From Diaporthe sp. PMI_573 (lineage: Eukaryota > Ascomycota > Sordariomycetes > Diaporthales > Diaporthaceae), in assembly GCA_021399435.1 (NCBI GenBank), contig JAJTUP010000144.1:28558-92557 (forward strand): DNA of 64,000 nucleotides, given 5' to 3'. Within the stretch, counting starts at the first letter, position 1. Every line of letters begins with the position of its first letter. Under the pieces are notes generated by a model. The model was not told the origin of the DNA. It searched no databases and saw only the letters and a list, made by a program, of their open reading frames with translations. A program made the position numbers and the translations under genes. Shown in pieces: positions 50,814 through 63,332 of this stretch.

Positions 50814-53023
50814 GACCGATTTTGGTGTAATGAGGATCAGGGGTTCCAATCGTCCCCAAATCCACCCTCCGTAACAAAATGGCAGGCCAAACTCCGTGAC
50901 AAGATACCCACCCTAACTGTAAGAGGTTGACAAAAATAGAGAGGAGGTTATTTTTCAATACATATATGGAAAGGCACTCAGGTTTTGCTGTGTTTGGGCA
51001 ATTTATAGCCCGATTCCTCAGCCATCTAGGTTTGTTATATTGATAGACGAAGTGACCTATCTCAGATGTGAAAGCCTCCACTGGTAAAATAATGCACCAC
51101 TACGCCACTAAACTATCGACATTGCATTCTTTTCATCTAATCTATGCTCTGGATGCCTCGCTTCTGATGGTGTTTCTGATTCTTCTGACCCGTCGCTATC
51201 GTCAGATACCCGCTTCAATCTGAGTCCTGCGAATAGCCTCAATTTGACGTTCCAGCTCCCGAGCTTTTTGTGAGGACATCGTCAACTGAAGGTCTTTCTG
51301 CTCCTAACTCCTGAGAATTTTCCCGAAGGGATCGATCGCTTCTGGCGGGTAAACTTGGCCACCATGCCACGCAGCTCCTGCGATTGCTTCGGGGTCGCAA
51401 GAACGCTCCCGCGGGGCGTGCAAAAACACAAGCGATTGGCACCACCCAGTTGTGACCATCTGCCTTCCCACTGGCGGTTTTCTTCGATAAAGTGTGAGGA
51501 GACTGAAGTCTCCAGACCCGTCTCTTTATACCTCTCTTCTCTCGGTAAGTTGGCTGGGCATTTCTTCTGGAGGCCTCTCGTAGCATCGACACTCAAAATG
51601 AAGCCTGTCATAGCCGGCTTGTCCTGGGCTGTGTGTGTAGGCTCCTGGCACGGCTTTCTCGGTCTGGCTAAGCACCCCCAATGGCTTAATCCACCACTCT
51701 ACGAGACACAACCTCATCATCTGGAAAGTCTTGACTATGACCCAATCGCTGAACGGCTAGATATGTCTACAGGCAATGCATTTATTCATTCGGAGGGTTC
51801 TAAGATATACAGAATTCTGCATAGATTGCTGCGATTCAGCTGCACTCGAGGGTGACAGCTCCATTCGGAAAGCTCGACTCATGTCACCAACACGGACACT
51901 TTTTGTCTACGAGACCTCCTGATCAACAAACCGTCCACGTCAGCGTCGCACTCCACCGTATACATTCCACTAGACCAACTACCTATTTAGGACACTCCTC
52001 CATCGACTTCATTGACATGGTTGAACGTATCCTTGCAGTTTACAAGTGCGAGCTGGACCAGATGGCCAAGGATGAGCGCGAGGGCCTCGAGGAGAGCATC
52101 CGGGGACAGGTCGAAGGACGGCCGGTCGACCTTGAGCAGGCCCTTTTGGAGCGTCTCAGAACAGCCAAGGCTGTTTTGCAATTCGGGTAGAAATAACCTT
52201 CCAAGTGCTGTTCATCTTTTGGTGGCAATGTTGCTGAAGCAAGCTTGTAACTGCTGCTCACACAGGCCACGCAATCTCCCAACAACAGCGAGGTCATCAC
52301 GTGAGATTCTCACTCATCGCCTGTGCCCTAGATTGTACTCTAGGTTTTTGGCCGAGATCTAGATCCTGCCACATTCCCTGCCTGTTCTGGCACCTCAGGA
52401 ATATTGCCCAAGGTGCCATTTGAATCTTTTCGATACGCGTGAGTGAGAGTCGTACGCAGCGCTTAGACGGCCTGCGCCAGATTTGCAGCGCCTTTTTGGA
52501 ATGATACGCATAATGTGGTGGGCCATGCTCCGAGGTCGTTAATCGTGGGAAAATAACCCGGAGTCCGTGTTCACGTCGTGGCCGTCACTGTCTCGGTGCC
52601 TATTCAATGTGAAGCGAGGTGTTTTGATGGAGTCTCTCCAGAAGATTGGAGGCCTCATTTGCTCCTGTCCTCATCAACGCGGAGTATTGGCGGCTACGTC
52701 CATGTATGCTGGTGACGGTTGGGCGAGCGAGAGAGCCCAGGTTCACCCCCGGCGATGCCCTCGCGCAGACCTGCGTATTTGGATATGATATATCGATATC
52801 AACTCTGCTATCTGGATATATCGATATTGATATATATCGATATCGATATAACTCTCTGCCTCTTAAATGGATGCCTTCCGTTAGGAAGGTCTTTCTTATT
52901 CGCGCCCGACCCCCGACACCCTGGATCCCCCGCCTTCTGATTGGCTAATAAAATGTCTTCTGATTGGTCCGTTCCGCATTTTGGCCCTCTTTTTTTTCTG
53001 GTCTGCGTGACGAAGCCGTCCTC
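50814..53023. other. Gap, weak ORFs and an ATCGATAT palindromic tract
   Basis: A plus frame from ATG 51598 (MKPVIAGLSWAVCVGSWHGF) has a signal-peptide-like start, and 52018-52190 encodes a helical 57-aa piece (MVERILAVYKCELDQMAKDE). They are in different frames without an obvious intron, so no gene is called. At 52787-52852 TATCGATAT repeats form overlapping palindromes. A 6-bp-stem hairpin at 52874-52889 (CCTTCCGTTAGGAAGG) might belong to the 3' end of the Helitron, but no CTRR end follows at the expected distance. Confidence 0.4.
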
Positions 53024-56000
53024 CTAGCCTTGCTTCCCATGCCTGGCCTCAAACCGCTCGACCGTCTGTCTTGCTAGCTCTTTTAATCGATTGACCCCTT
53101 CTATGAGCTCCGGATGCATCCGTGCCTGTTCGAAGTGCTCCCTTTGTATTGGCTGTATAAGCCGTATGTCCCGCAACCGCTTGCATCGTGATAATTGCAC
53201 GTACAGGCTAAGCACGTCACACTTCTCCGTGCTCTGACCGCCCTTCGTCTCTTTCCTCCCGTACAGCCCGAGCAGGACCTTCTCTATAGTCCTGCTCTGC
53301 GCCTTATAGTCGGTGAGCGCAAATCCCGGCGCGCATGGCAGTCCCGTGCGCGCTAGCCCCATCTTAAACTCCCGCTTGGCTGCGAGTCGCGGACAGACGC
53401 GCTTGCCGTGCTTTTCTTTGTCTAGCTGCACAGTCTCTGTCCCTAGCATGAGGGTGCCCGGCGGTATGTGCGGAAACGCGAGCCCCTCCGTGTCCTGCGA
53501 TTGGAGAAGGATGCCGTTGGGTGGCCCGAGGAAGATGGACAGCCGGTCGTTGATCACCTGTTCTTCTACCTCTTCGTTTGCGACGACGCCGGCGGCCGTG
53601 AACTCCGCTCCATTGACCACTCTAAGTCCTAGGTACTTGTTCTGATTGACGATGACCGGCATACCATCGACGTAGGGAAGGATGCCCGGGATCGGGAGCT
53701 GCGCGTCATCCCCTAGCAGCACTACCGCCTCCATCTCTTCCTCGGTGGGCACGCGGGTCTTCCACTGGTGATCGGACATGAACAGGGACACCTTCCTGTC
53801 GTGCTCCTCGCCAAAGGCTAGGGCTGCACAGAGCGTGAGGTCCCACCTGTGTCGGTTGAGCGGGATAATGGCGCGCCTGCCTCCCGTGAAGTCGAGCTTC
53901 TCGTCAGGGTGGTATCGCGAGTTTAGCTTGTCGAGGTCGGCCGCCGTCTGTCGGCCTGTCCGGATGCGTTCTAGGAGCCCGATCAGTTCCTCGTCGCCCT
54001 CCGCCCTCTTCTGCTCCTCTAGGATCACCACGCTAGTAAACAGTTCCCATGTCGTCTTGGCCTGGATCTGCTGCCATCGGTATTGCGTTGCACGATCCGA
54101 GAGGTTCCGTGGCGCCTTGCCGCTGTCGCCGTAGTCGAGCTGGCTCAGCAGGCCCTTCTGCAGCACTGGCCCGAACTGAAGGAAGTCGCCCGTGAAGACC
54201 ACCACCGGTATCCCGCCGAACGGCCTGTCCGGGAAGCCGCGCAGCGCCCGCAGGTTGTGGTCTACCTCGTAGAGCGTCTTAAGGCCCAGCATGCTCACCT
54301 CGTCGACCACAAGCACGTCACGCCTTCTCCAACGCTGCCGGCGCCTCTCCAGGTTCGCTGATGGTAGGCTTTCCATCTCGGCTCCGTCTTGATCCTTGAA
54401 GGCTAGCCCTAGCGCGGAGTGGATGGTGTTGCCACCGATCCCTGCTGCTGCCGTCCCGGACGTAGCTGTGATGATGATGCGCTTCGACGCTCCCTTCGCC
54501 GCGCATACATCTTTCAGTGTCTCGATGAGCCAAGTCTTCCCCGTGCCGCCGCTGCCGCCTATGTATTGGAGATGTTGAGGCGGCCGCCCCAATATCGTGT
54601 GTCCTCCGTTGCCCTCAGCAGCTCTGTCTGATGCTTCCTCCGCTCTGTCCATCGCCTCGCAGATCAGGCCGAGGGCAATCTTCTGCATGCGGTTCAGCGT
54701 TCTATGGTTGCCTATCGTCTTCCCGACCTGGAAGAAGCTACTCCCGGATGCTATATCTACCCAAGTATGGGCTGAAGTGGGGGTTGGGTTGGACGCCGGG
54801 ATGGGTGGGAACAAATGCTGCTCATCGCCGGAACCGAAGCCAGCCTCGTCGCCGTTCGGGCCTTCGCCGGCTTCATCATCTCCTTCGATGACTAGCACCC
54901 TTGCTTTGTGGAGACGCAGCTGCGCCGCTCGTACCATGCCGATCTCGGGCTTCGTCAGTGCGTTTGCTGTTGATTGGCGTGCGGACCGTGTATCCGCACC
55001 ACACGGGTCCGGCTCGGGGTCTGAGAAGCTAGCTCTCTCCAGCGCCTGTAGCAGCCTTACGAGTGCGGGGGAGCCTTTGGCAATGCCTTGACCTCCGTGT
55101 AGGTTATACACCGCGTCATGGAATGTGTACCTCATGTCCATGTTCTGCGGTCGCCACGTGGTGCTAGGGGTTATACCTTCCTCCGGCGGCTCGTGCTCTT
55201 TCTCCTCATCACCTTCGCTGCGGCTAGCCCACAACCCCGCGTCTTTCTTAGCATCTTCGGCGCTCTTGTGCAGAAGCTTGATGTTGTTAACGATCCCTTT
55301 CACCCGGTCCGGTATGGCTTCCGACAGCTCTTGCCACACGTCTTTGACTGAGGGGTAATCACCGGACACATAGCGGTGGCCGTAGAGCTCGTCCAGGTGG
55401 GTGAAGCGTTGCCACGGTACAAACAGTGCTAAGAGGAGCACCGCGGTTCTGTATGCCGTTAGCTCTTTGACGAGGCTTCTCTCTTCTCCCCTCTTACCGT
55501 TGGTAAAATCCTGGGTCTAGCTTATCAAGATCGTGGTTGAGGGGGCCAGTGAGGACAGGTACGTAATGCGCCCCTGCCTTCAGGAGCTCTTGAGTCCATC
55601 TCTCTCCGTTGACAAGATCTTGGTCGAATGGGAAATGCTGCACTTTGCCTGCGCTCGTCCGCTTCCCAACCCGTCGCACCTGGATCATGCTGGCATAGTC
55701 GTAGAAGCAGAGGTCCTCCAATAGAGCCCCACGACCGGCGTATGCCTCCAGCAGGGGAAGACGCACACCAGACTGCGCTATGTTGATCGTCTCCGGGGCC
55801 GCTCGCAGATGGGCCTCCGGGCCGGCAGCTTCCTGTAGACCCCGCCACCTCCTGAAGACCGCCCAGTACAGTGTATTCAAGTGAATGCTCTGCCATCTCT
55901 CCACGCTGGAGTAGTGGTTGGGATGCCCGAGGAGCCTGCTGCATACCTCCACGGCCGATAGTTCCCTGCTGGTGAAGATCTGGTTTGCCGTTCGGGCCAG

Positions 56001-59000
56001 GAACTGCCTAGCCTTATTGTTTACCGGCGCAGCCCTCTGGGATCTGGCCTCCTCACGCTCCATCTGGCCTCCAGCCCCGACGTCTGCGGACATCCCTTCC
56101 CGGACTATCTTCATGAGCGCCGCCCGTTTCCACAACGGCGTGTCTAGCTTGGTGGCGTAATTCGTGGCGTAATAACCCATGGCTAGGCTCGCCGTGACAG
56201 TGACGAGGAGTCGAACGTCGTGGTTGTGGCGTAACGCAACGGCCAGGGCCATGTTGTACCGGCTGATCCGACTGTGATTGCGTTTCACGTGGAGCAGGCC
56301 GCTAGGGGTGAATTCGGTCTGTTCCCGCAAGGCCCACGGAGCTCTGAAGCGACATGGGTGCTGCTTTCTTGTCCGGTCCTTTTCCTTGAAGCTGTACTTG
56401 ACACATGTAGCGCCGCAGCTGTGCAACTGGCAGCGATGCGCCACCCAGTTGGCCTCGCTTTCGAACACATCGGCCAGCTTGTCAGCATCGTTCACGATGT
56501 CGCTTATATCACTGAAGACGCTATCCCACCGTCGGTATCGTTTTGCCTCCCGTTCGTCACAACACTACGGTATCTGGGTCAGCGGCCCCTCCCTCTCTGC
56601 AGTGTATAGTGTAGCCATATGCTTACCTCACTCACTAGGGTATCAAGGTATCGGCACACCTGCTCCGCGTACCCCCCGTCATCTCGCATGTCATCCAGGA
56701 CAGTGGGCAGTTCCACGTTGGCGTCGAGCCATAAGAACCCGTGGAGGTGCTCCGCCCCCCTTTCGTTCGTCTCGACGCAGCCATAATAGCCAGAGACCTT
56801 GCCGAATATCGACTGTTTCCCTACGCGCACGCAGTGATGGAAGAAGAGACGGATCTCGCGGTCGAAAAACTTGGCGGAACTCACAGGATCTCGCACTACA
56901 TGCTGTACCCGCCCGATGTGCTTCCGGAGCTGGTCCACTAAGTGCCTGGCCAGTTCTCCGCTCAGGGCCCGGTAAGCAGTCAGCTTTATATTTACCTCGT
57001 TGGTCAGATCGTTGGGATTGAGGGTGAACCAAATCGTCTTCATCCCCAGCAGTAAGCTGAGGGAGTTGATCTTGCGACGGTGGCCAAGTCTGTCTTCGTT
57101 CGACATATGCTGCCCATGGCCGAAGGCGCTGAGCTCTCGAAGTAGGAAGGAGACGTCCTCGTTGGCTGTCGTCCTGGTCTGGCGGTATTCTTCCTCCGCT
57201 ACCTCGATCTCGCTGGCAGTCAGTGTGCGGAGGATCTGCTCCACCCGCGCAAAGGACCGCTTTTGCATACGTATATAGCTAATCCGCCGATTCTCCGAGC
57301 GTACCAGCATATTGTATATGAGGAAGGGAAAGGCTGGATGCGTCGCGAAAAGGCCGCCTGCTACTAGTCAATTCGGTCCGACCTTCCTGTTCGGCGGGTA
57401 CACACCATGTCTCTGGAGCAGCAATCTCGCCCAACTCTGCGGGGTGAAGTTACGGTCTTCACTACGGCTACTATTGATGTCCGTGAATCCGATACCGGCT
57501 TCCTCCGCTAACTTAGGCCCTCCTCGGCCCCACGGGAACAGGCAGGGGAAGGTCTTGGGGAAGAAGTCGGGGTCATTACTGTCGGCATACTCCTCACCCC
57601 GCTGGTTGATAATAAAGGGCTCCGTCGTGCCGGCAAAGTATCCGATTCCATCCTCGTTGCGCCTGCGCTTCTTACCCCGATGGCGACCATCAATCTGGTC
57701 CAGGCCGGCCCGGAACCACCGAAGCCGTTCTCTGGGACCGTGGTCAGCCGCCTCGTCGAGCCCCAACATCCCTGTCGAGACCATCTCGGTTAGCTCTTGC
57801 TCTATGTGGCGTGGATCTAGCTCTTCTGTCTGGAGATGCCGCGCCTGCAGGCCGCCTAGTCTCGCGTTGCCTTCATTCTCTTGGCGCACAACGTCGTCTT
57901 CGCGGTGCTCCAACATAGCTAGCACCTCTTCGGCGGTACGAATAGGCTGCTCTTCACGGCCGCGCTCAACGGCCGACACATAGTGTCCAGTCCGGATTTG
58001 GTCCTCTGGGCTCAGCTCGTACGGAACCATGTTGTCGAATATAGCCTCCGGCACCTCGGTACCAGCACACCAGTCCCCCCAGCTCCGGAGGTTCTCCTCA
58101 CTGATACAAATATCTCGGTATAACGGGTTATACCGCTTCAGCCAGGTAAGCGCGCGTTTCAGCCGCTGTGGATGGACCGACATCATCCAGGCAATGTCTG
58201 TAGGCACCGGCTTCCGCGGTGCTACGAAGCACACGTGGATCCTCTCTACCTCGTCGACCATGGGGTGCGGGAGCACTTCAGACACCAAATTCTCCACGTC
58301 GTTTGGGAAAACAGTGATGTGGCCCTTCTTATGCTTACGATATCGGCCGTTGGTGGCCTTCTCGATATCGATCTGGAACTTGGTGATCCAACCACAAGGT
58401 ATATACAGGCCGATGAGTCGCTCCTCCAGTGGAGTCAAGCATTGCAGTGCCGCAGGATATCTATGAACGCATCCGAGGCCGAGGTTGTTGACTTGGCAGG
58501 CACGTGGGAGCCTACCCGCCTCCAAGGCACGACCACAGTCTTGGCAGACAGGGAACCCATCCGGCCCTTCACGGGGGAAGCATTGTCGGCATGCGAAATG
58601 TTCCCGATCCTGACGCGTGAGGCGCTGTTCCGCCTGCCGATACAACGGCTCGAGCACCGTCCACTTCCAGTCTGAGACATCGATGGATGCCTTCTGCTCA
58701 TAGCAGACGACGCAGTGTGCCAGCTCCATGGTGTTCTCGTCATGCATCTTGTTGTAGAAGTCACGGACCGTCTCCAGTTGGAGTTCGCGCGGTCTCGGCT
58801 CAGTCCATGTATGGTCCGTCGAATCTCTAACCCTCTGCTCCCAGCGTTCATCCATCGCCTTCAGGGTCTCCTGCAAAGACGTCTTTCGCTCTTGGAAGAG
58901 CGGAGAGAGACTGGAGTGTCCACAATCGGATGGTTCGCTTGTACTGCTGGCCCTGCCGGTTCAACAAGAAGTGCGTTTATGTGGACCGGTGCCGCAGTTG

Positions 59001-59064
59001 GCGTCTTGGGAAGGAGGCGGGCCAGTGGCCGTGTTTGTGAGTAGACTCGACGCTTTCTACCCAT
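53024..59064 (-). mobile_element. Helitron (coding core; ends not located)
   Basis: The span encodes a complete Rep-helicase. I could not place a 5' TC end upstream of 59064 or a 3' CTRR end with hairpin below 53024, so the true borders, and whether the MYND gene upstream is inside, are open. Confidence 0.75.
53024..59064 (-). CDS. Helitron Rep-helicase (RepHel)
   Basis: Exons complement(53024..55449, 55499..56564, 56627..57357, 57406..58870, 58945..59064) sum to 5808 nt, 1935 aa, with no internal stop. Introns are 48-74 nt, all GT-AG, and each repairs a frame, for example LLLQRHG/GLFATHPAFPF. Order: short basic leader; Cys-rich DUF6570-like region (AHCVVCYEQKA; CRQCFPREG; CQDCGRAL); Helitron_like_N Rep region with IWFTLNPNDLTNEV and the HUH-type AEHLHGFLWLD; then a PIF1-type helicase with GGSGGTGKTW (about residue 1443), DVLVVDEVSML, FTGDFLQFGPV and LSRCKRLRDIRL near the end. 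The protein nicks and unwinds DNA for rolling-circle transposition. The intact coding capacity suggests recent activity. Exon 1 is the least certain part. Confidence 0.88.
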
Positions 59065-59443
59065 AGCGCTGGGCGGTGATCCATGAGGTCCCAGCAACGA
59101 CTTTTGTCCGTGGAAATCCTCTAGCGTCGCCAGAATATCTCTTATTCTTCCTTGATTGAATGCTATTACACAGTCATGGTCTCGTCACACCTGTTTCCCA
59201 GCCATGGGGAACTCCGTTGTGCCGATGTGTCACGGGCAACTACGGCATCAGGCATGAAACGTGACCGAGTGGTCCTGCCGGGGACTTCCCTGCTAACGGG
59301 TGACTAGGCCACTTGTGACCAGTATTGTCGTTGCCGTCGTCCAGTGCGAGGGCCCCCACTTTGTTGGAAACTTTATTGAAGTTCACGATTCCTTCGAAAC
59401 GATCTGTGCTCGGACCTGCTCTCTTTTTCTCTACTAACTCACT
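59065..59443. other. No feature seen
   Basis: Spacer between the RepHel start and the MYND gene stop; no frame or repeat recognised. A Helitron 5' end could lie here, but no distinctive TC terminus stands out. Confidence 0.4.
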
Positions 59444-60319
59444 TTACTTCATCTCGACTTCCAGGTCTTCCATTCCTGCTGCTCCCATCAGTACACGTGC
59501 CACGACCTCCTCTCGGCTAATCTCCCTGGATCGTGGAGGCTCTCCGGGTCCCGCGACATTGAAGACGGCGCTGTAGGTCACTTTGGTGTCTGTGTCGTCG
59601 TCCGCCTCGTCCAGAGGGCACCTTGAATCGAATGTCGGCGTCGGCCACGGCGTACACTCTGCCTTGTGGTTTGGCCAGTCCTCCTCTTGGTGCTCTTGCC
59701 CACAATACCCCGCGACGTGACAGCCCCCGCATTCCCTCAGCCCTTCCCTTTTCTTGCATACTCTACAGGACATCAGCTCTGCGAAGAGTCCTGGGTCCGG
59801 GCCACTAAGGCCACCATCTGGAGAGCGCCTCCTCGACATTACTTGCAGCATGCGCTGGCGGGTCCGCGTCCGACATTTCAGGTCCCCGCAGAACGGATCC
59901 ACGACGACCACAGCGTGAGGTTCTGGAGCATCAAGGAACGGCATCGGTGGTAGATATTCAGTGGCCGTTGCCGGTAACCCACACGCACACGAGGCCGGAC
60001 TGGCACGCCGGAGGCAAGTCGTCTCGCTCTGCTCCATAATGCTATTCATCGCCGCGTCCCACAGCTGCCTTTCCTCGGGTCCCGCCTGGTCTGAATCGTC
60101 TCCTGCCCTGATGATGCGATTAGGTATATCGTAGGACACATCGAACTTGATGCGTACACGATAGCAGAGGAAATCAAACCGAACGCGTGTTGTTGTCATC
60201 TTGGCGTTGATACTGTTCACAATCTGGGGTAGAATGTGGAAACACTTCTTGCGCCGCAAATGACGTAGTGGGGAGTACGGATCCGTATTTGAAGAGACGT
60301 TGCGACCTCTCCACCCCAT
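59444..60319 (-). CDS. MYND zinc-finger protein
   Basis: A single-exon frame of 291 aa from ATG 60319 (a second ATG at 60199, MTTTRVRFDFLCYRVRIKF, is a possible true start). Residues about 185-225 form a MYND finger: CRVCKKREGLRECGGC then GYCGQEHQEEDW and NHKAEC, with all Cys/His ligands present. The N-terminal half has a beta-rich start and a Cys-containing ASCACG stretch; the tail is acidic. MYND fingers mediate protein-protein contacts. The gene is on the same strand as, and 380 bp upstream of, the RepHel gene, so it may be Helitron cargo. Confidence 0.75.
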   Translation of the reverse strand: MGWRGRNVSSNTDPYSPLRHLRRKKCFHILPQIVNSINAKMTTTRVRFDFLCYRVRIKFDVSYDIPNRIIRAGDDSDQAGPEERQLWDAAMNSIMEQSETTCLRRASPASCACGLPATATEYLPPMPFLDAPEPHAVVVVDPFCGDLKCRTRTRQRMLQVMSRRRSPDGGLSGPDPGLFAELMSCRVCKKREGLRECGGCHVAGYCGQEHQEEDWPNHKAECTPWPTPTFDSRCPLDEADDDTDTKVTYSAVFNVAGPGEPPRSREISREEVVARVLMGAAGMEDLEVEMK

Positions 60320-60939
60320 GATCCCTGCCCAAGTATCAGCTGATGATAGCTAAGCTTTGATACGATGTAATTTACCACTTTTAGCCTTTCGCACGAGCCT
60401 GTACTATCGAGGTCCGTTTTGAAGATTGATTGAACATAACGAGTACTCAGGATGGGTAGATCTATCTTGTCTACAGGTAAAATCGCTGTGACCCTGTTAG
60501 TGGCTCGCGAATTTCAACCAGCTGTTCCAACCTGTCAACTGCATACAACACCAATAACCCATGCCCCAGCTGAGAACAGCCGTAGACGCATGGTTTTTCT
60601 GCCTGAAGACGTCCTGATGCGGAGCGCCAGCTCTCTCTTTTCCTTCCTAACGGGAGGCCCTCCTAGCAAGCCGGCTTGACGGCTGCTCCCCAGTTTGGAT
60701 ATCTGATTATTTGGATATGCCCCACATCCGTAGCCAGGACCAATCAACGTTGAGAGCCTGCTAGGCCAAGAGTGCCCGCTATGCGCAATTGCTTTTTGCA
60801 GGCCGTGTCACCAAACTTTCTTTTTGCATTTTACGTGACGCGTTTGATTGTGAAATATATCTTGGGCGCGCTTGCCATATTGTGGAGGTAGATATTTGTA
60901 GCCGATAGCGAAACGGGGACAGCTCTGGCCTTCTCTGAA
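60320..60939. other. No supported gene
   Basis: Short frames at 60452-60747 overlap on both strands without domains. Any terminal inverted repeat of the following hAT element should lie here but was not identified. Confidence 0.45.
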
Positions 60940-63319
60940 ATGGCGCAACCCGCAAGAGGCGAAGCGCCGTCAGTCGCCCTTTCTAGGGCATCCGCCAGTT
61001 TTAGCGTTCCCGAGAGCTCCCCTGACCTTGACTCAGTAGAGCCCGGCGTGGACGCGACCGGCGATATATCGCCTTTGATCGACTACATTGGATATAAAGG
61101 CATTGATTGGAATCGCCTCGCAGGGTTCTCTATACGCAAGTATAGAAAAAGAGCGCGGACGGGATGGGTATGGGAACATGGGTTTGATATCAAGAAAAAC
61201 GATTCCGGTCATTAATTCTGGCTTTGCAAAGCCTGCCATTGGAAGAAGGCTACAATTACCCACATGTACGATGCTGCATCCATAAGTCAAGCAAACAGTC
61301 ATATGGAAGAAATCCACCACATCAACAGAGGCGGACCAATGCTACCACAGAGGAAGAAGCAGCGCACTCTTTTCGACATGGTTGATCTAGACTCCCACCG
61401 ACCCAAGGATCAGGCTTTGATGAACGCCTTCATATCATCCTTTGAACCGCTTCGCTTTCAGCATCTCCTTATACGCTGGGTGGCATGCGACAACATCCCA
61501 TTTCACAAGCTGGAGAGTCCGTACTTTCGCGACCTTATGGCTTACGCGAACAGCGCCATCGCGGATTCGGGCAGTATCCCAACCCATAGCACAATCCGCG
61601 ACTGGATTGTGCGGTCCTTCAATCGTCACAAAGGCGTCGTGACGGAATTGCTTCGTCGGTCGCTCAGCCGCATTAACGTCTCCTTTGATGCGTGGTCCTC
61701 TCGAAAATTCACATCTCTACTCGGCCTTACCGTACACTTTCTTGATGACGAAGGGAAGTTCCGTACGTTTCTCCTCGGTTTGCCACGGATTGAAGGTCGT
61801 CACTGTGGAGAAAACTTTGCCGACCGTGTCAGCGAGATAATCCACGAGTATGGGTTCGAGGATCGCGTCGGGTATTTTGTCGCAGACAATGCGGAGAGCA
61901 ACGACACGTGCCTTGAAGACTTGGGCATTGAGTTGGGGTTCAAAAAGCAGCATCGTCGGCTCCGTTGCTGTGGCCACATCATCAATCTCGTCGCCCGATC
62001 CATTCTTTTCGGTACGGACGCCGACGCGTTTCGAAGAGGATTGCCAGGCCCGACAAAGAGATCCAAGATGAGGTTAAACTTTGGAGATCAAAGGGCCCCA
62101 TCGGCAAGCTGCACAAACATCGTTCACTGGGTGGAAAGGTCTGGCCAGCGCATTGAAAGGCTCCACAAGCTCCAATCCATTGAGAACACCGCCCTGGGCT
62201 TCGAAGACAAAACAACCTACGATGTCGTCATGGATAACGCTACTCGCTGGAACTCGTCCGAGGCGATGATGGAGCGAGGTTTACATGCTTCGCAATGCAC
62301 TCGATTCGCTGGTCCAAGCGGAAGTGACAGAGTGGAACCAATACGTGGCCAGAAGGACACAGAACGGGGCAAAGCCGATGCCGAAGAAGTGCCGCAAGAA
62401 GCCTGCAATTGTGGATGATCGGATGGCCGCTGAGGACTGGTCCGTTATTGCAGAGTATTTGGCGATCCTGAAACCATTGAAGATCGCGACGAAGCGCCTA
62501 GAGGGCCGGCCGCGAGAAGGCAAATTCGGCGCGATTTGGGAGGTTTTGTTGACAATGGAGTGGCTCCTGAAGCACTTAGAAGTGGCAAAGTTACAACATG
62601 AACGAGACGAGGAGCCTTACCTGCGAGTTGGCTGCAATCTCGGCTGGATGAAGCTGGATCAATACTACGCCCTAACCGAGGACAGCCCTGCATACCTCGC
62701 AAGCATCGTCCTCCATCCCGCATTTCGCTGGTCAACCGTCGAGTCACAATGGTCTGATCACCCGGATTGGTTGGCCAGAGGAAGGGTGGCCGTGCAAGAG
62801 CTATGGGAGGAGTACCGAAGCCTCCCGGTCGAGCAAGATACGATACCGGAGCAGCCGACTGTTGCAAGGAAGACAACGGACCTGGATGACTTTATGACTT
62901 CAATTAGAAAACTCGGCGCCCAGCCTGCGCCTTCAGTGTGCTCCATGCGTGACGAGTACGCAGAATGGGTGGCCAGTACCGATCCGGGCGATTGTTTGGT
63001 AGACGACCCGATCCAGTATTGGCTTCTCCGCAGACGCCAATATCCACGCTTGTCGCGAATGGCAATCGATCTCTTTTCCATTCCGGCTATGTCTTCGGAG
63101 CCAGAGCGAATATTTAGCCTTGCCGGACAGATGGTCACAGCTCAGAGAGGCCGCCTCAAAGCGGATCTTATAGGAGCTGCTCAATGTCTTTTCGTCGTGG
63201 GAGAAAAGTGGGGTTATCCAGATATCCAAATGAGATCCAAATCGATTCAAATCAAATCAAATCAAATCAAATCGATGATTTTACTATCCAAATCAAATCA
63301 AATTGGACCCCTGATTTGA
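60940..63319 (+). pseudogene. hAT-family transposase, broken
   Basis: Starts MAQPARGEAPSVALSRASAS, then a BED-like region (WVWEHGFDIKKNDSGH, an in-frame TAA at 61213-61215, FWLCKACHWKKATITHM). The same frame continues through VSFDAWSSRKFTSLLGLTVH and YFVADNAESNDTCLEDLGIE (RNase-H-like core). Compensating shifts occur near 62035 and 62115, where an intermediate frame gives ARPDKEIQDEVKLWRSKGPI. Another shift at about 62278 leads to the last frame, which ends with the hAT dimerisation region (YPRLSRMAIDLFSIPAMSSE; PERIFSLAGQMVTAQRGR). The stop is one step from CAA (Gln). One stop and three frameshifts make it non-functional, though nearly full length. No intron explains them. Confidence 0.87.
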
Positions 63320-63332
63320 TTTGATTTATTTG
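63241..63332. repeat. (AATCA)n microsatellite with inverted partner
   Basis: Direct AATCA units run from about 63243 to 63272 and 63287-63302, and the inverse TGATT units from 63315 to 63332. The two can pair in a hairpin. It lies at the 3' end of the hAT frame and lengthens its last codons artificially. Confidence 0.85.

Noticed and set aside
53313..55358. Long plus-strand frames antisense to the Helitron helicase
   Set aside because: They mirror the codon structure of the strongly supported minus-strand gene and contain no domains.
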